Positions 1 through 7,320 of a stretch of DNA of 21,347 nt are shown here, piece after piece. Below the pieces are notes generated by a model. It made no database searches, was not told the origin of the DNA, and worked only from the letters and a program-made list of their open reading frames with translations. Both the position numbers and the translations under genes were made by a program. The number at the start of each line of letters is the position of its first letter. The first letter of the stretch is position 1. The stretch is from Endozoicomonadaceae bacterium (GTDB lineage Bacteria > Pseudomonadota > Gammaproteobacteria > Pseudomonadales > Endozoicomonadaceae), in NCBI GenBank assembly GCA_023146365.1, contig JAGLCE010000024.1, positions 1-21,347 on the forward strand, in the 5' to 3' direction.

Positions 1-413
1 ATAAAAAAGATCAAAACACGTATCTTCATCACAACAACAACAAGCCAGTCGACCCAGCCACAATAAACTTTTCCAAAAACATGAACCCTGATCAATAGAT
101 CTTGACTTTTCAAATAACGTCAAAGAAATTTTTTCTCTAAAAGATAAAATTCTTATAGATTCCATAGAGTTAAGTATCTTATTAAATTAACCAAAAAAAT
201 AACACCATATTATTGAATCATTAATTATTACAATATTTCATATTCAATAAACTAACTAATACATAAAAGATAATTGCCATCTTTTCCTTAGATAACGACC
301 TCTTTATTAATATTAACATCACTTAATTAGACAATAATCTATTTAAATAAGTTCAATATTTCCATTACTACAACAGAATATTAATAGACGTGTATTAATT
401 TAATATATTAATA
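1..413. other. AT-rich stretch without a convincing gene
   Basis: This 413-base stretch is strongly AT-rich and full of stop codons in all frames. Two plus-strand frames are open at the left edge: one from base 3 to a TAG at 96-98 (31 codons, with an HHNNNKPVDP segment) and one from base 1 to a TAA at 64-66. Either could be the C-terminal tail of a gene that starts outside the window; neither is recognisable. I see no promoter, RNA gene or repeat I can defend in the rest. Confidence 0.4.
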
Positions 414-416
414 TAG

Positions 417-563
417 CTGTACAACCTAAGTGATGAGCTAAGTAATCTAAGTGATGAGCTAAGTAATGAGAAGCGTGGTGATGCAGCGGAAACTGTTTTA
501 AAAGATGGTTTTTCAAGGTTGACTAAATATAGTCAGTTAAGCGGCCTTCAACTTCAATCATAA
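417..563 (+). pseudogene. C-terminal remnant of an unknown gene with a heptad repeat
   Basis: A plus-strand frame runs from just after a TAG at 414-416 to a TAA at 561-563 and has no ATG at its head. It reads L-Y-N, then two copies of LSDELSN, then a charged segment with AAETVLKDGF and ending SGLQLQS. The perfect tandem heptad and amphipathic composition look like real protein and unlike the noise around it, suggesting the coiled-coil C-terminus of a lost gene. I do not recognise the family. A chance open frame cannot be excluded in so short a segment. Confidence 0.35.
426..467 (+). repeat. Two perfect tandem 21-bp units
   Basis: The 21-bp unit at 426-446 is repeated without a mismatch at 447-467. 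Being a multiple of three, it preserves the reading frame and encodes LSDELSN twice in the remnant frame ending at 563. Confidence 0.9.
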
Positions 564-709
564 ATCGATTACAGTGTGCCATGGCCTTATTTTCCTTTTT
601 GATTCAATGTGTTGTCGTAAACCTATTCTGTCAAGTACGGGGGGGCAGGCCTCTTTTATGACGCTATTAATGGAAGAACCGTGTTGTCAGACTGGAATAG
701 AACCAGTGA

Positions 710-1642
710 TTATTCAGTGAGGCAGCGGGCAATCGTTCTACCAAGATGACGAAGAAATTGTGGATAGCCGTCGGCAAAGACTGGAATATCCCCAGCCATG
801 GGATCAAGCACCGCCTCACCAATATTCAGCCCTTCTGTTAACCGGTCGATATAGGCCGGTTTAAACTGAGGTTCGCGAAAAATGCAGGTATGGCCAGCAA
901 GCCTTAAGGTGTTTTTAAGCTTCATCAAATGTCGTGCACCTGGCTGTCGATCCGGACTCAGGGCAAAGACACCTTTGACGGTCAGCCCGTAATGGTCAGC
1001 TAGATAGCCCCAGGCATCATGAAAGACAAAAAAACCCTGCTGGCGAACGACAGCCAGATCTTTATCGTTCGCAAGGTCGGCCGCTGTAACCTGTTCAATA
1101 AAGGTTGCCAAGTTATTCCGGTAACGAGATGCATTACCCGAATCGGCTAACGATAGAGTATTGGCAATCTCCTTACCCATTGCGATGGCGTTTCTTGGTG
1201 ATAACCAAATGTGGGAATCAATATTACCATGATGTCTATGTTCATGAGGATCATGGTGGTGAGATTCGCCGTCCCACTCCCTAAGCTGTATGTCAGGTGC
1301 TGACATAAGTGCAATGATCCGTTGCTGTCCATTACGCTTTTTCGGCAGTTGTTCCAGCGGTTTTTCGAGGAATTTCTCAAGCTCCGGACCCAGCCAGAAA
1401 ATGACGGAAACGTCTGTTAGTCGACGGATATCAGAGGGTTTCATACTATAGCTGTGGGGCGACAGACCTGGATCCAGCAAAACATCCGGTTTACTAAGAC
1501 CATCAGTAATGGCTGCAGCAATCAGTTGCAGGGGCTTGATACTGGCGATCATCCTGATAGGAAGTGTTTTTCCATCGGCTAGGACAGGGAGAGATAAAGG
1601 TGCCAGACAGGCCAGCAACAGCAGGATTCGGAGTAATGGCAT
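710..1642 (-). CDS. znuA: Zinc ABC transporter periplasmic binding protein ZnuA
   Basis: High-affinity Zn2+ binding protein of the cluster 9 (metal) solute-binding family. It captures zinc in the periplasm and hands it to the ZnuB permease, with ZnuC as ATPase. The 310-aa protein has a signal peptide (basic start, Leu-rich core, likely cut after Ala22). Predicted zinc ligands are His63 (SPHSYSMKPSD), His144 (DSHIWLSP) and His208 (FHDAWGYLADHYGL), and a His-rich loop lies at about 128-138. Cys253 (CIFREPQFKP) and Cys307 match the disulfide pair of ZnuA. The ATG start gives a normal signal peptide. A Zur-box-like palindrome 39 bp upstream supports repression by zinc. znuC and znuB, usually divergent from znuA, are absent: the upstream neighbour is an unrelated same-strand gene. 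Some related proteins bind Mn, but the His loop and Zur site favour Zn. Confidence 0.93.
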   Translation of the reverse strand: MPLLRILLLLACLAPLSLPVLADGKTLPIRMIASIKPLQLIAAAITDGLSKPDVLLDPGLSPHSYSMKPSDIRRLTDVSVIFWLGPELEKFLEKPLEQLPKKRNGQQRIIALMSAPDIQLREWDGESHHHDPHEHRHHGNIDSHIWLSPRNAIAMGKEIANTLSLADSGNASRYRNNLATFIEQVTAADLANDKDLAVVRQQGFFVFHDAWGYLADHYGLTVKGVFALSPDRQPGARHLMKLKNTLRLAGHTCIFREPQFKPAYIDRLTEGLNIGEAVLDPMAGDIPVFADGYPQFLRHLGRTIARCLTE

Positions 1643-1680
1643 AGTGAGGAGCTTTATTCATCGTCAGGAGTCATCGAAAA

Positions 1681-1703
1681 ACAGCGTTATATTATAACAT
1701 TTC
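1681..1703 (-). promoter_or_regulatory. Zur-box-like operator of znuA
   Basis: The core GTTATATTATAAC (1686-1698) is a perfect palindrome around a central T, followed by ATTTC. Aligned by eye to the enterobacterial Zur consensus (GAAATGTTATA/W/TATAACATTTC), one half matches completely and the other diverges only at its outer edge. It lies 39-61 bp upstream of the znuA start, where a repressor would cover the promoter. Zur binding is inferred from consensus and position. Confidence 0.8.
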
Positions 1704-1723
1704 ATCCATTGGAAGAACTGTAT

Positions 1724-1769
1724 ATGAAAAAATACCTACCACGATGATGCGTATCATTATCGTGGTAGG
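1724..1769 (-). terminator. Rho-independent terminator after the serine hydrolase gene
   Basis: Arms CCTACCACGAT (1735-1745) and ATCGTGGTAGG (1759-1769) pair over 11 bp around a 13-nt loop that can pair further. Read on the minus strand the hairpin is followed by TATTTTTTC. It sits about 50 bp past the stop of the minus-strand gene at 1821 and insulates it from znuA. Confidence 0.85.
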
Positions 1770-1820
1770 TCGCGGTTATCGGCCATCCTCAGTGAAAAAG
1801 AAAGCCCTTTAGCGCTTACT

Positions 1821-3026
1821 TTAGATGTTTCTAGCGATGTGCCGGAATACGGCAATACTTTCGTTTTTCATCGCATCAGGGTCGCTATAGGCTGAAGACT
1901 TGGCGATCACTACCCGATGCTTTGGGTTGATATAGAGAAACTGACCATAAATCCCCATAGCCAGATAATCCTCTTCATTCGTGGTTTTTTCCGGTAACCA
2001 CCATTGATAGGCATAACCGAAGGATGAACCGGAAGCAGCATGTTTGCCCGGCATGAGATGAGGAGCATCAGGTGTCACTGATGCCTTTATCCAGCTTTCC
2101 GGCAACAACTGTTCTCCCTGCCAATTCCTGCCCGCATCCAAGTAGAACTGCCCAAACCGAGCGTAATCACGCAGGATGCTGTTGAGACCGCCGAAAGCCA
2201 GCTCCACACCTTTATCATCCGTCAACCAATAGGCATCAAGCTCTGCACCCAGTCGAGACCAGAGTTTTTCTTTCATATAGTCCGAAAGGTTTTTCCCTGT
2301 CGCTCGGGTCAACACCATTGCGATGACCTGAGTATCCATGCTGACATAATGGTTGTAGGTGCCGGGTTTACGGGCGTTGCTCAGTGAGACGACAAAGTCA
2401 TCAATGCTGGTACCCAATGCGATGGTTCGGCCCATACGGTTGATGTCTGAATGGAAATCATCGTAATCCTCGTTAAACTCGATACCTGATGACATCTGTA
2501 GTACATCTTTGATGCGTACATTGTTATATCCGCTGGTTTTCAACGTTGGCACATAATAGGTCACCGGCTCGTCCAGACTTTTGATGACACCATCTTGCAC
2601 CGCAAAACCGATCAATGCGGATACGAATGACTTTGTCACGGACCAAGATATAGTGTGGCTATTTCCATCATTGCCACGGTAGTATTCTTGAAACACTATC
2701 TGGCCGTCTTTCAAGACAATCATTCCGGTGGTTTCAGTACGATCCAGCCAGTCGACCAGATCATGCTTTTGGTCATTCCATTGGTAAGTGGCAGGCAAAG
2801 GCCTGAAGGCTTCCGGCAGTTCATAAATTGGCCCAGTGCGAGGTACTGTGCGAAAGGCGAAGATTGTCCCCATATTTCTGAAATTGTGCTGAATTACATC
2901 CGGACCAAACAGGGTCAGTACATGGTAGAATCGGTTTATTTTGGCATAAAATCGGACACTAACCGTCAGAGCAGTCAAGCTGGCCAGTAGCAGAATCAGA
3001 ATAAGACCCCGTTTCATGATCGTCAT
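1821..3026 (-). CDS. Beta-lactamase-family (class C-like) serine hydrolase, membrane-anchored
   Basis: Member of the beta-lactamase/transpeptidase-like superfamily (class C-like, Pfam Beta-lactamase type). These enzymes form an acyl-enzyme and act as esterases, D-amino peptidases or penicillin-binding-like hydrolases; the substrate here cannot be read from sequence. Numbering from the ATG at 3026 (401 aa), an N-terminal hydrophobic stretch at about 8-24 (LILILLLASLTALTVSV) is a signal anchor. The catalytic SxxK is SVTK at Ser129, the second motif is around Tyr224/Tyr227 (TYNHYVSMDTQ), and a GIYGQ near 359 takes the place of the KTG box. The frame can open earlier at a TTG (3059), but that adds a polar 11-residue leader without a clear ribosome site, so the ATG is preferred. 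It is monocistronic, closed by the terminator at 1724-1769. A role in beta-lactam resistance is unlikely. Confidence 0.85.
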   Translation of the reverse strand: MTIMKRGLILILLLASLTALTVSVRFYAKINRFYHVLTLFGPDVIQHNFRNMGTIFAFRTVPRTGPIYELPEAFRPLPATYQWNDQKHDLVDWLDRTETTGMIVLKDGQIVFQEYYRGNDGNSHTISWSVTKSFVSALIGFAVQDGVIKSLDEPVTYYVPTLKTSGYNNVRIKDVLQMSSGIEFNEDYDDFHSDINRMGRTIALGTSIDDFVVSLSNARKPGTYNHYVSMDTQVIAMVLTRATGKNLSDYMKEKLWSRLGAELDAYWLTDDKGVELAFGGLNSILRDYARFGQFYLDAGRNWQGEQLLPESWIKASVTPDAPHLMPGKHAASGSSFGYAYQWWLPEKTTNEEDYLAMGIYGQFLYINPKHRVVIAKSSAYSDPDAMKNESIAVFRHIARNI

Positions 3027-3390
3027 TGTTGTTTTTCTTTCACTCGGAAGTGTTGCCAATGCTATTGGGCGGACTGATGGATTGACTCAGTATGATAGCA
3101 AACATGTTGCCGCCAAGAATACCTTCAATGGTGTCTATACAGTGCGGAATCATGAGAGGTAACACCTAGCTCGGATGGTGACTATTCCAACATTTCCAAC
3201 ATGTCCAACATTGCTGAAAGGCGCAAAAATGATAGCACTCTGCACAGAGAGCTACTCAGTTGAATAATGTCGTATTTTAGTACGCAGTCTGCTTTGAGTC
3301 CGCCCATGATAGAGAATGTTGCCTTTTTTTGCTGATCGGTTCCGATATACAATACCGACACAGTCGACTCAATCGCAGTGAAACACCGCA
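3027..3390. other. Divergent intergenic region of the serine hydrolase gene and pabB
   Basis: This 364-bp region should hold the promoters of both flanking genes. TACAAT at 3348-3353, 38 bp before the pabB start, could be a -10 box but lacks a good -35. Three tandem 9-bp units (TCCAACATT, TCCAACATG, TCCAACATT) lie at 3186-3212. The short minus-strand frame through them looks like chance. Confidence 0.5.
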
Positions 3391-4773
3391 ATGAGACACC
3401 TTTCCATCACCGAGCTGCCAAACCTAACGGATTCAGTTCAGTGGTTCGAGCGCATTCGTCCGTTGGGCAACGCTCTGATGCTGGACAGTGTCGCCCACTC
3501 CACCGGCAGCTACCGCTACCGATACGATATCCTCACCGCCGCACCGGACAAAAAGTATCGTCATTTCCAGAGTGCCACTTGGTGCCAATCAGACAATGAA
3601 CCAGTCTGGCAAAAACTCCACACCTTGCCATTTAATACGCTGTACGCCGCCATGCCCTCCTCCATCGACCACCAAGGTCTGCCGTTTACCGGTGGTCTGG
3701 CCGGTTACTGGGGCTACGAGTTGAATGAAAGCCTAGAACCAAGACATATCATGCCACGACATTCCACTCAACCGGAAATGCTGGTTGGCCTTTTTCTTTG
3801 GGCCGTCATAGTGGATTACCATGTCGACAGAACCTGGCTTGTCGTCCATCCGGATATGGCAGAGAAAAAACGACAGGTTATTGAATACCTGTTGCATAAG
3901 CCGGTGACGCCAACATCAGATTTTCATCTCAGTACGCCATTTGCCGCCAACATGACGCAAGCTCACTATCAGGAAGCCTTTCACCATATCAAAGAGTGGA
4001 TTGCCGCAGGCGATTGTTACCAGGTCAACCTGACTCAGCGTTTCTCAGCAGACTATCAAGGGGATCCTTGGGCCGCGTATCAGGCAATAAGACGTGCCAG
4101 TCCAACACCTTTTGCTGCCTTTCTGGACTTTGATGATCTCAAAGTGTTGAGCCATTCACCGGAGCGTCTATTGCGATCTGACCATGGCAGTGTCGAAGCT
4201 CGTCCCATCAAAGGCACCCGCCCTCGGAGCAAGGATATCGATGAAGATACTGCCGCTGCCGTCGAACTGCTAACTAGCGAAAAGGATCGAGCAGAAAATC
4301 TGATGATTGTGGATTTGCTTCGCAACGACTTAGGGCGCAATTGCAAGCCGGGTTCCATCAAGGTGCCAGTGCTTTTTGGTTTAGAGAGCTATGCCAATGT
4401 ACACCACTTGGTCAGTACCGTAACGGGTCAGTTGGCAGACGGCCGTGACCCTCTCATGCTGTTGCGGGATGCCTTCCCTGGTGGATCCATTACCGGGGTG
4501 CCCAAAATTCGTGCCATGGAAGTCATTCGAGCATTGGAACCCGTACCCCGCTCCGTTTACTGCGGAGCCATTGGTTACATCAGCAGTCATGGGCGAATGG
4601 ATACCAATATTGCCATCCGCACGTTGGTGGTTGATGAACAACAGATTCACTGCTGGGGTGGTGGCGGCATTGTCGCAGATTCTGACTGCGAGATGGAGTA
4701 TCAAGAATCCATCACTAAGGTGCGAAACTTAATGACGGTGCTGGAAAGCCTGAAAAAAACAGTGACCCTGTAA
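3391..4773 (+). CDS. pabB: Aminodeoxychorismate synthase component I
   Basis: PabB converts chorismate plus ammonia (from the PabA glutaminase) to 4-amino-4-deoxychorismate, the first committed step of the p-aminobenzoate branch of folate synthesis; it is cytosolic. The 460-aa length is close to E. coli PabB. The N-terminal domain has TGGLAGYWGYE (about 100-110). The chorismate-binding domain has PIKGTRPR with Lys274, which marks PabB against the PIAGT of anthranilate synthase TrpE. Further motifs are DLLRNDLGR (308-316), FPGGSITGVPKIRAMEVI (362-379), CGAIGYIS (391-398) and GGGGIVADSDCEMEYQES (423-440). The start ATG has only a weak ribosome site, but the protein begins as expected for the family. 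It stands alone, convergent with cysB; pabA and pabC are not in the window. Confidence 0.95.
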   Translation: MRHLSITELPNLTDSVQWFERIRPLGNALMLDSVAHSTGSYRYRYDILTAAPDKKYRHFQSATWCQSDNEPVWQKLHTLPFNTLYAAMPSSIDHQGLPFTGGLAGYWGYELNESLEPRHIMPRHSTQPEMLVGLFLWAVIVDYHVDRTWLVVHPDMAEKKRQVIEYLLHKPVTPTSDFHLSTPFAANMTQAHYQEAFHHIKEWIAAGDCYQVNLTQRFSADYQGDPWAAYQAIRRASPTPFAAFLDFDDLKVLSHSPERLLRSDHGSVEARPIKGTRPRSKDIDEDTAAAVELLTSEKDRAENLMIVDLLRNDLGRNCKPGSIKVPVLFGLESYANVHHLVSTVTGQLADGRDPLMLLRDAFPGGSITGVPKIRAMEVIRALEPVPRSVYCGAIGYISSHGRMDTNIAIRTLVVDEQQIHCWGGGGIVADSDCEMEYQESITKVRNLMTVLESLKKTVTL

Positions 4774-4816
4774 ATGCAGTGAGTGAGTTCCATTAATACA
4801 GTGCAATATCCCTAAT

Positions 4817-4842
4817 ACTGGCTTGGCAAAAAGCCAGTTTCA
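4817..4842 (+). terminator. Probable terminator after pabB
   Basis: ACTGGCTT (4817-4824) and AAGCCAGT (4831-4838) form a perfect 8-bp stem with a 6-nt loop, followed by a short TTT. It lies 44 bp past the pabB stop. The T tract is weak, so efficiency is uncertain. Confidence 0.6.
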
Positions 4843-4920
4843 GGTCATCAAATGTGTGTATTTGATTTATTTCAAGCTGACGCAAGAGACTTTGGAGAAA
4901 AGTGTAGGAAAAGAGGCGGG

Positions 4921-4961
4921 AAAATAACAAGGTTGATCCGGACAGCGCCTGATCAACCTTG
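4921..4961 (-). terminator. Terminator after cysB, possibly bidirectional
   Basis: CAAGGTTGATC (4928-4938) and GATCAACCTTG (4951-4961) are perfect 11-bp arms around a 12-nt loop. On the minus strand the hairpin is followed by TTATTTTCC, 20 bp past the cysB stop. On the plus strand it is followed by TTCTT, so it may also stop read-through from pabB. Confidence 0.8.
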
Positions 4962-4980
4962 TTCTTACGACGGAAAACTG

Positions 4981-5955
4981 TCAGCGCATGGGCAGATTAA
5001 TAGATTCAAGCAACTCATTCACTTCTACCTTGCTCTTCATTGATACAACGGTATCCACCACTTCTCTGGTCAAATGCGGCGCCAAGAGTTCCATGAAGTT
5101 ATACATGAATCCTCGCAGAAATAGCCCTTTACGAAATCCGATATTTGTGACACTGAACTCAAACAGATGTGAGGCATCCAGTGCAACCAAGTCAGCGTCA
5201 AGTTCCTTATCATAAGACATACTAGCCACAATACCGATACCAAGCCCTAATCGAACATACGTCTTGATGACATCCGCATCAATTGCCGTAAACACTATAT
5301 CGGGTGCAATTCCTTCGTTTATGAAGGCGTCATCCAGCTTGGAACGACCAGTAAAGTTAAGTACATACGCGATAATAGGAAATCTGCTGATATCCGACAG
5401 TGTTAGTTCAGATATCTGTGCTAATGGGTGGTTCTTTGGTACCAGAATGCTACGATTCCATTGGTAGCAAGGTAGCATAATCAAGTCTTTGAACTGTTCC
5501 ATGGCTTCAGTGGTGATGGCAAAATCCATCGTGCCGTTTGCAGCCATTTCGGAGATCTGCATCGGGGAACCTTGGTTCATATGTAGTGAAACGTCGGAGT
5601 ATTTGTCAGTAAACTGCTTGATGACCGGTGGCAGTACATAGCGAGCCTGTGTGTGGGTGATCGCCAGTGCTAGGTCCCCTTTGTTCTCGTTACTGAACTC
5701 TTGAGCAACCTGCTTGATGGAGTCTACTTGCCGAAGAATCTCTCCGGCGGTTGCAAGAATCTTTTCACCGGCTGGAGTGATCTGAGTCAGGTGCTTGCCA
5801 CTACGAGAAAAGACCTCGACACCGAGTTCATCCTCAAGCAGACGAATCTGCTTACTGATTCCAGGTTGAGATGTGTAGAGACTCTGCGCTGTTGCTGACA
5901 CATTTAGCTCGTGATGAGCGACTTCCCAGATATAGCGTAGCTGTTGCAGTTTCAT
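4981..5955 (-). CDS. cysB: LysR-family transcriptional regulator CysB
   Basis: CysB activates sulfate and thiosulfate uptake and cysteine synthesis genes when bound to N-acetylserine. From the ATG at 5955 the product is 324 aa, the same length as E. coli CysB, and begins MKLQQLRYIWEVA as in the family. A GGGG ribosome site 8 bp upstream supports this start over the in-frame GTG at 5967. The winged-helix DNA-binding domain is at 1-60 (helix-turn-helix around SLYTSQPGISKQIRLLEDELG). The effector domain keeps Thr100 and Thr102 (ITHTQARY), which contact the acidic ligand site in CysB structures. The gene is alone and convergent with pabB. It could be the near paralogue Cbl, but length and N-terminus favour CysB. 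Confidence 0.95.
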   Translation of the reverse strand: MKLQQLRYIWEVAHHELNVSATAQSLYTSQPGISKQIRLLEDELGVEVFSRSGKHLTQITPAGEKILATAGEILRQVDSIKQVAQEFSNENKGDLALAITHTQARYVLPPVIKQFTDKYSDVSLHMNQGSPMQISEMAANGTMDFAITTEAMEQFKDLIMLPCYQWNRSILVPKNHPLAQISELTLSDISRFPIIAYVLNFTGRSKLDDAFINEGIAPDIVFTAIDADVIKTYVRLGLGIGIVASMSYDKELDADLVALDASHLFEFSVTNIGFRKGLFLRGFMYNFMELLAPHLTREVVDTVVSMKSKVEVNELLESINLPMR

Positions 5956-6132
5956 TATAGTCCCCACAAAAACCCATTATCCGAATAGAAGCTTAATAAC
6001 ATGGACAATATGCTTTCATAAAATAAAAAATTATCGCTACATTTACTACCGCACTTGCTTCATTGATACACATCTATATTTCCAAAATGTGCTTAAGTGC
6101 GAAAACAATGATTACGAAAGATACTTATAACT

Positions 6133-6432
6133 TTAGACCATAATTGATTCATAACTCGATTCAAGAGTTTTGCCAAAAATACGACGATTTATGGAGTGAT
6201 CGCTATGCCTGAAAACATTCGCAGTTCGCTCGGGCCAATGATCGTTGCGAACCACTGCCTGCCGACCATCAGATAGTCGCACATCAGCATGCTGATCGAG
6301 CAACGTCTGCAGCTCGGCCTCGACTGCCTGGGCGATCAAACGACGTGCACCGGATCTGAGTCATTCGGAAAGCGGATCGGCGGTACTATTCTTCTCTGGC
6401 TGGGAAAGAGCTGACAGGGTAAACTTCGACAT
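6133..6432 (-). pseudogene. Fragment of an IS256/mutator-type transposase
   Basis: Read on the minus strand from an ATG at 6432, the frame gives MSKFTLSALSQPEK, a TGA at 6363-6361, then LRSGARRLIAQAVEAELQ and DGRQAVVRN-x-x-x-PERT to about 6223. These segments match the conserved N-terminus of IS256/mutator-family transposases (family recognised from memory). The rest to 6133 does not resemble the family and the DDE catalytic core is absent. It is therefore an N-terminal stump of about 70 codons with an internal stop. The expected upstream end of the element coincides with the repeated sequences at 6498-6601. Confidence 0.75.
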
Positions 6433-6497
6433 GTCGTATCACCTTCTGTTGGTTGTTGATCTGGCGAGATCAATCAACAGGATACGCCATCCTCTCT

Positions 6498-6586
6498 ATC
6501 CTTCCCCCATACACCAGAAATCACCGTAACTTAAGGTCGCCTAGAACTCGCTCAGTCAATCCTTCCCCCATACACCAGAAATCACC
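6498..6586. repeat. 28-bp direct repeat, probably duplicated IS ends
   Basis: A 28-bp sequence (core CCTTCCCCCATACACCAGAA) occurs identically at 6498-6525 and 6559-6586, 61 bp apart. Similarity continues imperfectly about 14 bp further in both copies, to a GGTCG at 6535-6539 and 6597-6601. The repeats lie upstream of the transposase stump, where a terminal inverted repeat would be, and the second copy ends right at the junction with the truncated gene at 6605. A nested or tandem pair of element ends is the likeliest reading. Confidence 0.7.
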
Positions 6587-6600
6587 ATATCTCTAGGGTC

Positions 6601-7077
6601 GTGGTTCAGATTAACAACAGTAGAGTCATTAATTGTGCCCTCGCTGATGCTGATCAACGATCGGTAACGCAATTTACAACGACAGAACCAGTAACGCAAT
6701 TTAACATTACACAATCTACCAGTGCAGAACCCGTAGAGTTAGGGGGCTTATTATTAGCACCTGCACTGTTGTATGGGTTTTATGGGGGATGTGCTTTTGC
6801 TGGTGTAGCGACGACTGCCTTAGTGAGTTACTCGATTTACAGTGGTCATAAACAGGGCGGGCGTGGCTGGAAGCTAGTTAAACATCCCGGAAAGTCTTGT
6901 GTGGAATGGCTTACTAATGTATGTCAGAGCTCCTCCCGTCCAGTGCAATCAGAAGGAACAGGAATAGAAGTAACAGGAGCAGAAGGTGCGACTGAAATAG
7001 AGATGACCCTATTGTCGGAAATGTCTATGCAAGGGAGTGACCATTCCATCGTTTTCGAAACAGATCAAGTTTTGTAG
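6601..7077 (+). pseudogene. 5'-truncated paralogue of the surface-type gene at 7321
   Basis: From base 6605 this frame is closely similar to the C-terminal third of the gene at 7321-9354. It shares QINNSR, an STTTEPVTQ-like linker, one hydrophobic segment of about 25 residues, SYSIYSGHKQGxRGW, KHPGKSCxEW and a GIEVTGAxGATEIEM tail. Long runs of DNA are identical (for example 6819-6856 with 9067-9104). Similarity begins abruptly at 6605, directly after the IS-end-like repeat, so the signal segment and beta-helix region are missing. The only possible start is a GTG at 6601 with no properly spaced ribosome site. It lacks the 18-bp PT-repeat tract of its sister, and its last residues differ (SIVFETDQVL). 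It is most likely not expressed, though a short membrane protein cannot be ruled out. Confidence 0.8.
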
Positions 7078-7158
7078 CCAACTAAAACTAGCGTTGACCA
7101 AATATTTAAATCCACACAACATGATTATTCGAATTAATAATCGCCTATCCATTCCCTC

Positions 7159-7187
7159 GTCCCCATGCATCTGTATGGGGATTATTT
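7159..7187 (+). terminator. Hairpin with short U tract after the truncated paralogue
   Basis: TCCCCAT (7159-7165) pairs with ATGGGGA (7174-7180) around an 8-nt loop and is followed by TTATTT. It may be the original terminator of the duplicated gene. Strength is uncertain. Confidence 0.5.
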
Positions 7188-7320
7188 GGCGAGAAAAGAT
7201 TGCCAACAAAATCATTCTTTAAGTATTTAGAAAACCACCATGAACTTATTACAATAACAAGTGTCTTCATATAGTAACACATTAGATTAAATATCTATTC
7301 AGCTATCTGGAGAATTCACC

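Noticed and set aside
1821..3026. Antibiotic-resistance beta-lactamase
   Set aside because: The SxxK motif fits the superfamily, but the membrane anchor, length and GIYGQ third motif point to a general serine hydrolase.
3182..3391. 69-codon minus-strand frame ending in MLDMLEMLE
   Set aside because: The ending comes from the 9-bp tandem repeats; there is no ribosome site and the region should hold the divergent promoters.
6498..6586. 28-bp repeats separated by 33 bp, like a minimal CRISPR array
   Set aside because: Only two copies are present, the similarity runs past the repeat into the would-be spacer, no cas genes are visible, and the location fits the end of a transposable element.
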